The notes below the pieces were generated by a model. The model saw nothing but the letters and a program-made list of their open reading frames with translations, was not told the DNA's origin and did not search any database. 64,000 bases of DNA from Blasia pusilla. Its lineage: Eukaryota; Marchantiophyta; Marchantiopsida; Blasiales. The DNA lies in contig CM114272.1 in assembly GCA_050084515.1 (NCBI GenBank), forward strand, positions 32,674,001-32,738,000, read 5' to 3'. Position numbers and translations under genes: made by a program. Positions 35,049 through 47,700 of this stretch are shown in pieces; position 1 is the stretch's first letter, and every line of letters starts with the position of its first letter.

Positions 35049-35490
35049 CATTGGAACTACTATTGTTCTTTTTTGTCAACCAAGAGCCTTTACAATCCCT
35101 TGAAGTATCACTTAAAGTGCTAGACTAAGTTCTTTTAAAAAAGAAAAGAAAAGAAGACTAGTCTATTACTATGGAGAATAGAAAAAATTGTCAAACTCTA
35201 AGCCTTTCATTGGATTCATGCCGAAGCATTTACACAACATGCGAGCTAATAAATTTTTTTGGTCATCCAAGAGCATTCATAGTCACATGAAGTAGCACCT
35301 AAGTTCTAGAGTCATTTCTTTTTGTAATTTCTCTTAGTCTAGAGAGAAAGAACAAGAACGTGACTTCTAATTATTTTTTTTGAAGTCGATTCAAAGCCTC
35401 AAACCGATATATGAACAACAAGTATTTTTTTGGTCGCCTTAGAGCCTTAAGAGTCCCTTATGTATCTCTTAAGTGCTAGCCTAGTTTAAA
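35049..35490 (+). repeat. tandem satellite of about 175 bp, right part
   Basis: Continues the array split by copia element B. Landmarks recur near 35055 (the rest of the interrupted unit), 35222 and 35392. With the left part this makes about eight or nine units. Confidence 0.7.
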
Positions 35491-35535
35491 AAGAAATTAT
35501 GTTTTTCAGTTGGAGAAATGAATAACAAAACTACT

Positions 35536-35900
35536 TTAATGCATAGAATATCTTTCTGCTTTTGTTTGCCGATTGATGGGCGAATTATCTCCGCACATAT
35601 GCTTATATGTGTATTTGTCATGGAGATCATATTTGACATGCAGAAATATAACAAATATATACTTTCCATGCAATATATCCACTAGTGATGCCTCAACCAA
35701 GTCTTGGCTTGTATTTTGAATTAATGCCCGCTCCATATTATTTTAATTGTAAGGTTATTGGAAGATTGGCATGTAACTTGCAAAATTGATGTGAATCGCG
35801 AGATCTTTCAACATACCAAAATCATGTATATGGAATGCAAAGAAACTCCTATACTTCCTCAAAAAGTGATGTATTCGGCGTTGCTCTCTAGCTCATGAGT
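35536..35900 (-). pseudogene. gypsy RT lead-in relic (copy B)
   Basis: Encodes RIHHFLRKYRSFFAFHIHDFGMLKD near 35800-35880 and MERALIQNTSQDLVEASLVD (35670-35736), aligning to the RT lead-in of copy A. The sequence ends near 35510 at the satellite. Confidence 0.75.
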
Positions 35901-36005
35901 CTCTATTGTGATTACGGTCGGACAAGAGGACATGGGGTTTGGTTGCTATTCTACTACCTCTTGAAAACTATTAGTGCTTGCATGCTCTCCTATAAGGCTA
36001 GGCCT

Positions 36006-36086
<81 letters not shown>

Positions 36087-36850
36087 ATGCATAAGAGGTG
36101 GGATAGCTCAAAAGAGTAGGTAAAGTTGCTCGTGGTAGGTCGAATATATTATCTATAATCAACGTTGGCCGATCATCCTGTCATACTTCTTGTGATCAAT
36201 ATCTTGGATCTAAAATTGAGTCCAACATTACCTCAAGAAGTTGCTCTATCCTAGAAAATGTCCTACTCAATGTGTCATGTGGCATAACATGTGACTTCTT
36301 GTCATCTACCATAACCGTGGACGATGTGGACATGAATCCATAGTATTTGTATCTAATGATACTGCTGATCCAATCCGTGCTTGGAGGTGATGTGCGCTTG
36401 TCAACACCTTTGTATGGGCATCCCCCAACAAATGGATGTTTTGAAGAATGTATGATAAAAAAATGAGATTCATACTCCTTTAGATGTCGTAAGATATGCA
36501 CAATCTCCCAAAACTCCTTGGACTTGGGGTTGCCTTAGCCACCTTCATATCATATATTTAAATAACATGGCCAACTTGCAGTCACCAAATGACTAGGGTT
36601 CATCTAGTCTAAGACTTGCACCCCCAATAATGAAATATCCATCAACAAGGAAGTATGGTATCTTTGTAGTGTTGTCGCTCTTAACAAATCTGGATATCAT
36701 TGTCTCAACTAAACTATATGATGTAGTGAGAAACATCTTCATTTTTTATCCCTCTTCACATAAAAATACTATTTTATGTGAAAACTTTATTGTAAAATGA
36801 CAACCAATCTAATGTTGATCCCTGCAAAGAGACCCAACACTCTCACATCC
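35900..36850 (-). pseudogene. DNMT3-like methyltransferase relic (copy B)
   Basis: Motif I remains as RVLGLFAGINIRLVVIL (36787-36840). Motif IV remains as ASWPC, with the cysteine codon at 36565-36567. FWEIVHILRHLKEYESH aligns to FWEIMWILRHLQEHQPR of copy A. The ENVP of motif VI is lost (HSSKHP). The region 36196-36400, including YGFMSTSS and MLDSILDP, aligns to GFTSTSPAS and the DSILDPDRR of copy A. Stops follow the catalytic cysteine, so it is dead. Confidence 0.75.
36007..36084. repeat. (CT)39 microsatellite
   Basis: 78 bp of uninterrupted CT dinucleotides inside gypsy copy B. Confidence 0.98.
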
Positions 36851-37129
36851 TCTTCTTCATACTGCCATACAATCAATGTGGTGGATAGGGATGACAATGC
36901 AGAACCATGTGCTACGTTGGGCTCCTCCACTTTATCTTGAACTGGTGTAGAGGCCTCTCTCCACGTTGTTTGCACATGCTCATGTGCCCTACAATGTAGA
37001 TCCTTTATCGAATCCAATAAAGGCACCTTTTCTCTACGAGAAGTTGTGGCTCTCATAACCATCCTTTCCTCAAGTTGATGTGCCATGGGTGTGTCCTCTA
37101 TGTAGACATGGTTCTCAATCAAATTTTAT

Positions 37130-37700
37130 GGCTTGGTCATGGTACCATTAAACGCTGCTAGTGTTGGTATCTCTCTTGGTCACCAATCTATCACCTTACC
37201 ACTAAATCATATTGGTGGTGAATTTACATGTCTACCTAGGGATTGAAAGCTTGGTTTGCATGAGGTTATCTCCTCCTAGTAATCCAAGGTAAATCTCATG
37301 AGGTTTAATAATAAAACTCCTACCCAAACGTCATAAGACTCTGCATTAGTCACTATTGTCTTGTTTTGTGCCATTGATATATTTGTGGGGTGCTTTGGAC
37401 GAAACTTCATTGCCACCTTCTGAAGAGGGATGAAATGGATCCTACTAGCTCCACCTAACGAGTTCTGAATCCAAAAAAGAAATTACTTAGCATTGGCTTA
37501 AGTCAAACCCAATTCCATAAAATCCATCTTTCCAAACATGAAGGGTTGTGATAATGAATCTAACAAGAAGTGTTGCTGATAATATATATATATATAATAA
37601 TAATATACTCTTCCTGTAGGATCAACCAAGTGGAAAACACCACTCTATTTGCTCATTAACATCACTCCCAAAGCAACCATTGGATGCTCAATAGTCTGTC
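37130..37700 (-). pseudogene. gypsy protease relic (copy B)
   Basis: Encodes HFLLDSLSQPFMFGKMDF near 37510-37578, aligning to VLLDSGAQSLMLGKASF of copy A. The catalytic DSG is changed to DSL. Following sequence matches the IHKSLGGAS and YDVLVGG parts in decayed form. Confidence 0.7.
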
Positions 37701-37750
37701 TAGGTTGCATATCCACCAATCTAGCAATTGCAACCTACCATTATTAAGTG

Positions 37751-39300
37751 ATACACATCCAAAGTAGAGACTCCATCCTAAGGAAGCCCTACCGTCTTCT
37801 TAGCTTAACTATCTTAAAAAAAGGATGTTTGAATTTTGAAAAAAAGACAAATGATATACATAGAGAGATTTATATTTATTCACTCTGACACTTCTAGTAG
37901 TAGAGATTATGATGGAATATGTCACGCGATATATGACGAAGTATCATGACCATAAGGAGGTGAATGAGATTACATTAAGGCTAAGAAGGATCCTTTGTAG
38001 TACTCATTTTAGAGCATTATGACTAGCTATGTTAGAGTTGACACATGTGTACATGTCATTCTTCCTTTGTGTGTTGGGTGGCACATTATTGAGTGGTATG
38101 CATGTAGTGGCTTCTCTTAAGCGACTCACGGAGGATGGTATTAGAGGGATTGACTTCTTGTAAGAGCCTTTATGTGCTTACCATACATTTTCTTTCTTAT
38201 TAGAGGATTAGATGTAGAGTTAATCAAAGGAGGATATCTAGTGTACTCCATGTTGATAGTGACATACTATTGGAACAATAATCTGTACACACACGTTGTC
38301 ATGGAGTGTTCTAAGGTGGTATATCATTACGGAGGCTCATTTGGAGCCAATCTTTAGATACTTCATCCTAAGAGTATGATTCATGGTGAAATGTAACATG
38401 ATTGTGCTAGTGTATCGAGTCGAGAGTCTCTTGGTTTTAGAGTGGTATGAGATTGATATTGAGAACATGCATTTGTATATCTTTGTTGTGTTTTGACTCA
38501 TCTATTTCTAGAAAGTAGAACATGCATATGTGAAATAGATTTTTTGATGAAAAATATAGCGAAGAACTTTCCATTTCATATTATTCATGTATTAAAAAAT
38601 TGATAGTTATTACAAAGAGATTTCTATTCCTCAAGTCCTACTTTTAATAATGGTTATAGAATTTTTTAATCATATGTGCATACAAGAGAAATAGCTCCAT
38701 AAAAAAAGATTTGATGAGAGATTTTCAAAAAGATTCAATTTTTATTTATTTGAAATAAAAAAAAATATTGAATTTCTGATTTGTTATTTGGAAAATATCT
38801 TCAAATAAAAATAAAAGTAAGAAACTTCGAAATTTTCTTTAAAGATTGAAAACACATGATCAATTTTGGATTTGAAAATAGACACTTAAAAATTTACATA
38901 TCTTAACGAACCAAAATATCAATTTATATTTACATAGGACAAACATAAATAAGAATTCCATCTCGACCACATGAAGACACAATTAGGCAAGCGTCCTATG
39001 AAAACACAATCCTACAAACCCTAAAGTATAAGATAGTCAACAATATCTTCTAATTAAAATATCATGATCCCAACGATTCAATCAAGTCACATCCTCAATC
39101 TCTTTAGCTTGGCTCACTCACTCACATTTCACCTTTGATATGAACAATTGAACTTCTAGTTCATAGAATTTGATTCGTCCTAGTCCATTGTTGGCAACAA
39201 CTCGAGAGCTAATCATGTAATCAAATTCACATAAGTCTTGAGTGGGGACTTTTTCCTATATGCTATTTTGGTTGAGAAGCAAATGCTAAGCTTATGACTA
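37751..39300. other. AT-rich spacer, no gene seen
   Basis: No coding motif recognised; the longest open frame is about 60 codons. Confidence 0.5.
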
Positions 39301-39301
39301 A

Positions 39302-39509
39302 GCTTCCCTTACTATTGCACATGCGCCAATCGGAAGAGTTCGATCACTTCCTCTTTTGTGGGCACACGTGGATTTGTGAGTCCACATGCATCCTGCAAGA
39401 CCGTGGCTTCCCTTACTATTGCACATACGCCAATCGGAAGAGTTCGATCACTTCCTCCTTTGTGGGCACACGTGGATTTGTGAGTCCACAAGCATCCTAC
39501 AAGACCATC
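39302..39509 (-). repeat. tandem duplication of the ADH1 terminal exon (104-bp unit)
   Basis: Two copies of the last exon with its acceptor and stop: 39416-39496 (acceptor TAG, first met in transcription) and 39312-39392 (acceptor CAG). Both encode [16 protein letters not shown]...LA and stop after VQ; they differ by a Tyr/His near the end and a few silent sites. Confidence 0.9.
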
Positions 39510-42463
39510 AATTCGAATTTGATCACACACCAACATAAGGAAATCCAGACAATCATGGTTTCACAAAAAGGACAAGTGTGGACATGTCCATGTTCAATTC
39601 ATGTCCATGGATATGAACATGAATTGCAAGAAATAGAGCCTATAGTTTATAGCTTATGGTGGAAGGCAAGGTAGGGGCGGACATGACAATAAAGAGGAAG
39701 GGAATAGAAGTGGGTAAAGGAAGAAAGAGGAAATTACGGAACATGGAGGCAAGTCAGAGGATGAGAAAGAAGAAGGAGATAAGGCTCATATGGACAAGTC
39801 TTTCTATAAGACGGACATGTCCGTGGAAACGGATTTTGTCCACATGCAACTTTGCATTCAATTTATGAATCAAATCTACAGATAGTATATGCAAATTCAG
39901 CAAAATCGAACAGTCTATAGATTGAAAGGGATATGTAGATCAAAAGGCAAATTAACATCGTATACATAATCAATTCTGAAAACTAACTTGATGCAAATTT
40001 AACAACTTACGGAGGAGAGCTCTTACGAACTAAATTCTATATAGTAAATAACTTCCTTTTAAGGGATTAAGTTGTTTGTTGTATGTACTAGATTCTAATC
40101 TATATCTTAACGGTTGATTCAATAAGACAAAATAGTGATAAATAAGAATATGTAATTATTTTGTGAAAATAGGGCATGGTACTATTGTGTCCCTCCAATA
40201 ATACCGTGTTATTGAGCAGGGGAGAATTAGTAGAGAGGAGTGTTTAAGAATGGTTAGCGGAAATGGGATGATTATAGAATGGTATTTTTTTCTAATAATT
40301 TTTAGAAAACCTTCACTAACGAGTATAATAGTAATGATGTCTATTCCCAAAACTGCCACAAGTCGAATCGAACACGTATTGGATCGAATGGGGCTCCTTC
40401 GAAAAGATTTCTCACCTTCATTGCGTTCTCTGCCAGGAGCTCGAAATCCTCGGGTTTCACTCGAAGTAATTCCAGATTTCTCGGAATTCCCACATCCTTG
40501 CTCAACGACCTGCAAGCGATTACAAATCCGTGCCCAGAGCGTTTAGGGTTGCGCTGGTAACGGGCGCACCTACCCACGCGCAAGAAACAGATGGGAAGAA
40601 TGCACACAGCGAACGACGTTTTTAGTTGAAATTGGAAGAGAGCACTCGGAAACAAACGCACCTGATGGCACCGATGACCTTCTCGACGGCCAGATCAGCG
40701 TTTTCGCCGACATCTGAGAACCCGAAGGCGAAAGCGATGTCGATGAAAAGATCCGGCACTTTCTTCGCATTGAATTTCTGAGACAACACAGCAGCGAGCC
40801 CGTCAAACAAACAGAGAGAGAGAGAGAGAGAATGAAAGCACTCGCGCGGACTACGAGCAGAATCAGATTCACGATGCCTGAGGTTGCCGCGATTCTAAAG
40901 CGCGCACCTGAACGACCGGAAGCAGCACAGCGTTGCACACTCCGTGAGGGAGGTTGTAGAGGCCTCCGAGCTGGTGAGCCATCGCGTGCACGTAGCCCAA
41001 GCTGGCACTGTTGAACGCCATGCCCGCAAGAAACTCCGCGTAGGCCATCATGTCGCGCGCTTTCATGTTCCTCCCGTCGTTCACAGCGTCTCGCAGGTAC
41101 GTGTGTATGAGGCGCATGGCGTGCAGCGCAGAGGCGTCGGTCACGGGGTTCGAGATGCTGGAGACATACGCCTCAATCGCATGAGTCAGCGCATCCATTC
41201 CCGTCGCCGCCGTCAGCGATTTGGGCATTCCGATCTGCCATTCAACTCGAAAACACATCAGCGAACATACTTCTACCTGACTTCCCTCCCCCTCTCGCAC
41301 TTGAAAGCCACCAACCAACAACCATCCATGTACTACTACTACTACTACTACTTCTTGAAAGACAAAGACAACAACGACCATCGATTCACGCACATCCACG
41401 TCCTACCACTCCTACTTGAAAGACAACCGTCGATCCACGCACACACACACACACACACTACTGCTAGTAATACGTGCAGAAGGGAAGGGAAGGGAGAGGG
41501 AGGCTCGCACCATGAGGACAGGATCGTTGACAGAAATGGTGGGTGTGACCTTCCAGTCGATGATCGCCATTTTTATGTGGCGAGCGGAGTCCGTGATGAT
41601 GGCGAAGCGCGTGATCTCAGCGGCAGTGCCTGCGGTGGTGTTGACTGCGACCATAGGGAGCATTTGCTTCGTCGTCTTGTTGACACCTTCATAGTCTTGG
41701 ATCTTCCCTCCGTTGGTGGCCAAGACGCCGATGGCCTTGGCGCAGTCGTGAGGCGATCCGCCTCCGAAAGAGACGATGAAGTCACAGTCGCTTGCCTTCA
41801 GCATCGCCAATCCCTCATCGACTTGCCGGTCGGTAGGATTTGGTTCTGTTCCATCATAAATGACGTACTCGACGTTGATTCCATCCAGGACCTTCGTGAT
41901 TGCATCTACAGCTCCCACCTGTACTAGCACCTGCAGCATGGCATTCGCATACACTGGTTATGACGTTCGAAGAGTGTCTGATTTCAGTCCCACCGTCCAG
42001 CATAGAATTCTCAAGCCTTCCTCACTTCACCCGGAAGCTACTTCACATGATCCTGTCCAGTTCGAAGCCCTATTGGCGCAATATTGAAGAGGGGAGGCCG
42101 GAAAGCATTCTCACTTTGTCAGTGACGATCAGTGCTTTTTTGTACCCTAGCTCTTGAATTTGAGCTCCGAATCCGTTGAGCGCGCCCTCTCCCAGAAGAT
42201 TCACTGTAATTCGGGAGGCACGAGTTTCTTGAGTGCGAAGAATGACTGAGAAGCGAAGCTGCGAATATTCCCGGAGCATTCTTCGAAATGGCGAGATATT
42301 GAACTCGGATCAGAAATCGTCAGGTTTACTCACATGTGGGCATGAAGAAGGTATAGCCACAAGTTCCTTGGAGAGCATGATGGTAATTGACACCATGCGC
42401 GCGTTGCGACGGGTGATCCGATAGAGATCCTGTTAAGCTTTCTTTCAAAACATCGATCTGGAG
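39312..42463 (-). CDS. iron-containing alcohol dehydrogenase 1 (exons 2-8; no transit-peptide exon found)
   Basis: Fe-ADH (class III) oxidises alcohols or reduces aldehydes with NAD(P). Exons on the minus strand are 42334-42463, 42115-42203, 41511-41930, 40908-41234, 40662-40777, 40416-40509 and a last exon at either 39416-39496 or 39312-39392. All junctions are GT-AG, and exon sizes are identical to gene 3 except that the 420-nt exon is whole. GGGSPHD (cofactor binding) and the metal ligands D...H in [12 protein letters not shown] and H...H in [16 protein letters not shown] are all kept. I find no first exon like those of genes 2 and 3. An in-frame ATG at 42482-42484, reading through the exon 2 acceptor, would give about 425 residues without a plastid signal. 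Intron 7 (over 900 bp) holds AT-rich sequence. Confidence 0.8.
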
Positions 42464-42484
42464 CTGAGTTACCCAACAACACAT

Positions 42485-44788
42485 AATAGAGCGTGTCAGC
42501 CATGGACCAAATGGACCGTATCAGCATATCCAAGAGATACCGAATTTCACCTACTGATGGAGTTAACTCTCATGCAAAGAACTCATTTTCCAAATTTTGC
42601 AAGTTGGAAGCGATTGGACATGGATCGCACCACTCCAGCTACCTCCGGAATCTAAATCACTGGCATTTCTATTCCGAGCTTCTGGACTTCCGACCTCGAT
42701 ATACCTCTGTGAATCCCTCAGGGTCTGTAGATGTTTCAGCCATTGTAACGCACACTGACTTGAATCCTCGACGCAGTGGAGAGACCTGCTACCCTTCAAG
42801 AGCTTGGCATAGAGTCGAGCTACCTATCTGGAAAGCAGTAGGAAAAAAAAGAAGATATCGAAATGAATGTCAGAACTTGTCGTTGTGGTACAACAACGCA
42901 TTGAATCGAATCCAACAACAACACTTTACGAAAGCCCACCACCGAACGAAACCCTCCTGCGCATTTCTCGCCGAGAAACGTAACGTAGGGATCTCTGGAC
43001 TAACTATGAGTGTGGAGCTCCGAATTGTCAAATCGCTGCTCTAGAAGTTTCCCGTACACGTCTGGGACAAAACTTGTCACTCCTGAACTATCGACTGACG
43101 ACTGGCTTCACTCTAAATCCTAAAGCTCTACGACAAATTCTGCCAGAAACACCCATCGAGAGAAGTAAGTTCCCCATATCTACTTACAGCATACAAGCAG
43201 ACGTACGTGAATGGATGAATCGGGATCTAGAGATAAGCGCTCCGAATAAAGTTCGTCCACAACCGACGGCTTCATGGAATAAAAACCAAACCCCTCTGCG
43301 CTACTTATAAACCCACGAAAGGACGCAGAATTCCCGAACGTGTCGGACCTGACTGGACGCACGAAGATATTTGCGGAAGGAGGGCTCCTCTCTCTCTCTC
43401 TGTGTCCTGTCAGCGACTACCCGCCATATTCTCCTCCCTGCATGCTGTCAACTGTGCTCTGCCTCCGGAACCACGACGAATGTCACGAATCTCTTGCCAG
43501 AATGTTCGTTGGGGAAGTTCCACAGCTTTCCAGATCTACTGCTCGTTATCCAGCAAGAATCCCCAAGAGTACACTTCAAATCGCGGTTTCCGGAAAGAGA
43601 GTAGCGACCTCAAAAGAAACGTGTACGTACGAGAACGCGCTCATGGATCTCTGCCTTCCTCAAGTTAGTAAGATTCGGACAGTGAAGGTGTCCGGTCTCC
43701 ACCAACAGAGTCAACTCGAAACTGCGCGGTTCCTCAGACTTTGCTCCTTTCCGGGGAGTGGTCATCTGCGTCGACAGATCATCATGGACGTCGTAGGGTG
43801 CCGTGCGCAGCTGCAACAGTCGCTGGGTTCTTCCCATGAGAACACCTTGCATTGCTTTGCTTTGCGTGTATGCATGGCATGTGTGTTCCGGTGGAACCGG
43901 ATGGAAATCGGTCCGGAGGTTTTGCATGCGATGTGGGGGAGGCTGAGGCTTCACGATGCTGACGAGACAGAAGAGGAGTGTCCCGACAATGGGGACCCCG
44001 CTCGCTCGGAGCGGTGCGTTGACTCGCGGCGCTGACGAAACTTGGGTTCCGGCGGATGAGGACCGCGGTGATGACTGTACAGAGAAAGTGTGAAATTCGG
44101 AGTTTGGAGGCGAGAGTAGAGAGCGAGGGCACTGCTGTTTCTAGCTCGCTGCTTGTTGCGAGTATAATTTGCGCAGCTACTGTCTTTAGCAAATCAAGCT
44201 GTGGCGGTTCAGGATCATCGCTCGGAGAGAGTTCGGAGGTGCTACTCCAATCGTAACGTTTCGTGCAGTAAGTGCAACTCGAATGCTCTTCTTTATCGGT
44301 TGACTGACTGGTCAGCTTCAAGAGAGTTCCAACTCGGCTGAGTGGCAGAGCTCGTCTGGTCTCTCTAGGTCATTCATTGGACAGTGGCAGTTCTGAATTG
44401 GCTCTCTTCGCGTAGGCATGAGTTCTGTCCTTACGGTACTCTCGTGGACATGTTGGCTGAGATTCCTCTCTGGGCAAGGGGTTCATCTTTGACTCAGTTT
44501 GCTTCGACTTCGCAGTTTGTCAATGCAGCCCTTTACCTTCGATTTGCAGTTGTTGGGAAAGCTTGAATTTGGGGTAAAGCGCGAAGTTCATGATCCGATC
44601 CACTTATTCCGTCGCTGAGCCATCAGCGTCAGGAATAAGTTCGCTAAACACGAAAATTCCCTTACATTTTGCCGTGTTTGTTTTCAAACCCAGGTCCGTA
44701 CAACTCTTGATTCCCCTCAAAGACTCAAAGAGGATCACGGAATCTCGATTCGGATTCAGCGCATTGGATCGGAAGAAGTAACTCAGAG
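42485..44788. other. head-to-head intergenic region between ADH1 and ADH2
   Basis: 2.3 kb between divergently transcribed dehydrogenases. It probably holds both promoters and perhaps the missing first exon of ADH1. Open frames of 179-231 codons near 43340-44320 show no domain and overlap on both strands, so I do not call them genes. A short CT run lies near 43390. Confidence 0.4.
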
Positions 44789-47700
44789 ATGGCGGCGACC
44801 GCAACGATGTGCATTTCGATGACTGTAAATACTTTATCAAGTCCATTGAAATTCGAGGCCCGGAGTGCTCACATTCCTAGTGCTGGTGCTCTGAAGCTAC
44901 CAGCACGACACACTTTTCAATTCGCTGAACAGTCCGCTAGAGGTCGCGGAGGATTGCGTGCTAGGAAATTCAAATCCGGCATGAACTGCCGGGCGTCTTC
45001 GGCCCAGCGATCGAAGGAGAGAGAGGTACGCTTCACCGATCCACTGTGACTTTGGACGCCATGGGTGAATTCGATGGGTTTTCAACTGTGCAATTCCGCC
45101 GTCTCTCACTATCTATTAATCGATGAGAGCTCGTGCAAAGCTGCTCACTTGAATTTTCCTGTCGTGGAGACGGACGAAGAGCGCGAAGATACCCATATCC
45201 ATCTAGATCAGCAGCTTGACCGGAAAACGTGTTGACCTTGCGAGAGCTTAACAGAGTGACTGACATCCACGAATGCTGACATTTTGATGGACATTGTTGG
45301 TTCACGAAAATTCAGGAGGAGGAGATTTTAAGGGATGCGCTCAGAGCTGATGTTTCGGACCACCCGACACAGTCTGCACATGGTGTGAACTACCACCATG
45401 CTTTCGAGGGAACTACTGGTTACGCCTTCTTCATGCCTACTCGTAAGTTGTCTTGCGACGGAACCAGTTGAGCACCGGCGCAATTCCTAGAGTATCTGCC
45501 CGAAATTGTCGCTGGACTCACTGACTGACTGACTGACTGGACCAGCGCTTTTGTTTAGATGTACGTGGAAATTGTTCTGTCAGCTCGAGGTGCTGATCAC
45601 GGACTACTCTCATGACTGGTGCGACCAATGCAGTGAATCTGATTGGGGAGGGCGCTCTCAACGGGGCTGGAACTCAAATTCAGGACCTGGGATACAAAAA
45701 GGCACTCATTGTCACCGACCAAGTAAGTAAGCGAATGATCCTAAGCTCGTCGGTTTCTGAACCATAAATTTATGGCCAGGACGACAAGAAATTATGTTTG
45801 AATGGAAGAATTTGTGTGCTGTAGGGTTCGGCTTGCTTTCCCTAGAGGATTCGTTGGCTGGACCTGTCTTGAGCTTTGTTGAGTAATCCTTCCGTGATGA
45901 AAGAGGAACACCCCTAAAGTGCCAAGAGCTTATGAGAATCATTTCTGCGAATAATGCAGGTGTTGGTAAAGGTGGGAGCAGTAGATGCAATCACGAAAGT
46001 TTTGGACAAGATCAAGGTGGATTACGTGATCTACGATGGAACAGAACCGAATCCTACAGACAAGCAGGTTGATGAAGGGCTGGCCGTGCTGAAGCAGAAT
46101 GAATGCGATTTCATCGTCTCCTTCGGTGGCGGCTCACCGCACGACTGCGCCAAAGCTATCGGCGTGTTGGCCACTAATGGCGGGAGGATTCAGGACTACG
46201 AAGGTGTGAACATGTCAAAGAAAGCAATGCTGCCCCTCGTGGCCGTTAACACGACTGCAGGAACAGCTGCTGAGATCACACGCTTCGCCATCATCACAGA
46301 CTCTGCGCGGCATGTTAAAATGGCGATAATTGATTGGAAAGTCACACCCACCATCTCCGTGGACGACCCCGTACTGATGGTAGGATTCTTCTAAACACGA
46401 TCTAGCTCAATTCTCCGAGCACCCATGAACGGAAGCTATCACTCTTTGACCGTGCTCAGTTCAATGCTCTTCTGAAAACAGCTTTGAGAGGTTTGAGTTA
46501 AGATTATTGTTCTCCGGATTCGATCGGATGAAGTTCGTTGGTAACTCGTGCAGGTAGGCATGCCGAAATCGTTGACAGCAGCTACAGGAATGGACGCACT
46601 GACCCATGCAATTGAGGCTTACGTCTCCACCATTTCCAACCCTGTGACCGATGCAGCAGCACTACATGCCATGCGCCTCATCACTTCGTACCTGCGTGAT
46701 GCTGTCAACGATGGAACAAACATGAAAGCTAGAGATATGATGGCCTACGCGGAGTTTCTTGCAGGCATGGCATTCAACAGTGCTAGCTTGGGTTATGTGC
46801 ACGCGATGGCTCATCAGCTGGGTGGATTCTACAACCTGCCGCACGGCGTATGCAACGCTGTGCTGCTACCCGTTGTTCAGGTACACCAGTTCTCCTGAAA
46901 TCTGGTGCCCATACCAATCTCAAGAAGGTCCCTGTGCGGCTTGGCTTGATTCCTCCTCCTCAGCTCCTGCTTATCATGCAGTAGATCTGCTCTGCTGCTT
47001 TTGCTTTTGTTTTTTTCCCTTCTTCTTTTTATCGAAACTGGATCTGGATCTGCAGCAGACTAGGGTTCTTTTGGCTCTCAGAGGGAACCTTGAAGGTATT
47101 GAGTGCGAGATCCCATGCGTGCACTGAATGGTGTCCGAATCTGTCTTCAGGAATTTAATGCTAAGAAAGTCCCTGAGCTTTTCCTCGACATTGCTGAGGC
47201 CTTCGGAATCGAGAATGTGGGAGAAGACGCTGAGTTGGCTGTAGCGACGGTCCTCGCCCACATAAGGTGCGTGACACCAACTCTGTTCAAGTTTTGCGAT
47301 TAGATGATAGATCAAGGAAGAAGTAGACTTTGACTTCCCATGTATCGCACTGCCACCGTAGGTACTTGCATTTGCTTCAATCAGCCAACCTTCTGTCCAA
47401 ACTCGTACACTGCCGCTCAAATCTGCAGGGACAGTGCATAGATATAGTTAAGTTACGAGTTCACAACCTAAATCAATTGTGAGAGATTGTCACGCGAATG
47501 TGAGCGAATAGAGGGACTGAAAATAATAGTGAGTGCAATTTATACCCTAATGCACTCATAATCTGCCTCATCGGCTACAAAGACTCGAGGATGTGGAGGA
47601 GATGAAGATCTCATGGTAATCTGTCAACTGGAATTTGCAGGTCTCTGAGCAAAGACGTGGGTATTCCGAGAAACCTTGCTGAGCTTGGTGTCAAGCCGGC

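Larger units (their letters stand above)
35510..37750 (-). mobile_element. Ty3/gypsy element with DNMT3-like domain (copy B, heavily decayed)
   Basis: The minus strand holds, in order, a protease relic (about 37240-37600), a linker, methyltransferase motif blocks (about 35900-36850) and the start of RT (35536-35900). All have the same codon phase: codon ends 37578, 37122, 36573, 36501 and 35736 are all divisible by 3. Each block aligns to copy A in the same order and spacing. No gag or LTR is seen. A (CT)39 microsatellite interrupts it at 36007-36084. It is AT-drifted and full of stops, so older or longer methylated than copy A. Confidence 0.8.

Noticed and set aside
39656-39868. Lys-rich 70-codon open frame
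   Set aside because: It lies inside ADH1 intron 7 on the other strand, has no motif and is of biased composition.
43340-44035. 231-codon open frame between ADH1 and ADH2
   Set aside because: No recognisable domain, overlaps another long frame on the opposite strand, and lies in the shared promoter region.
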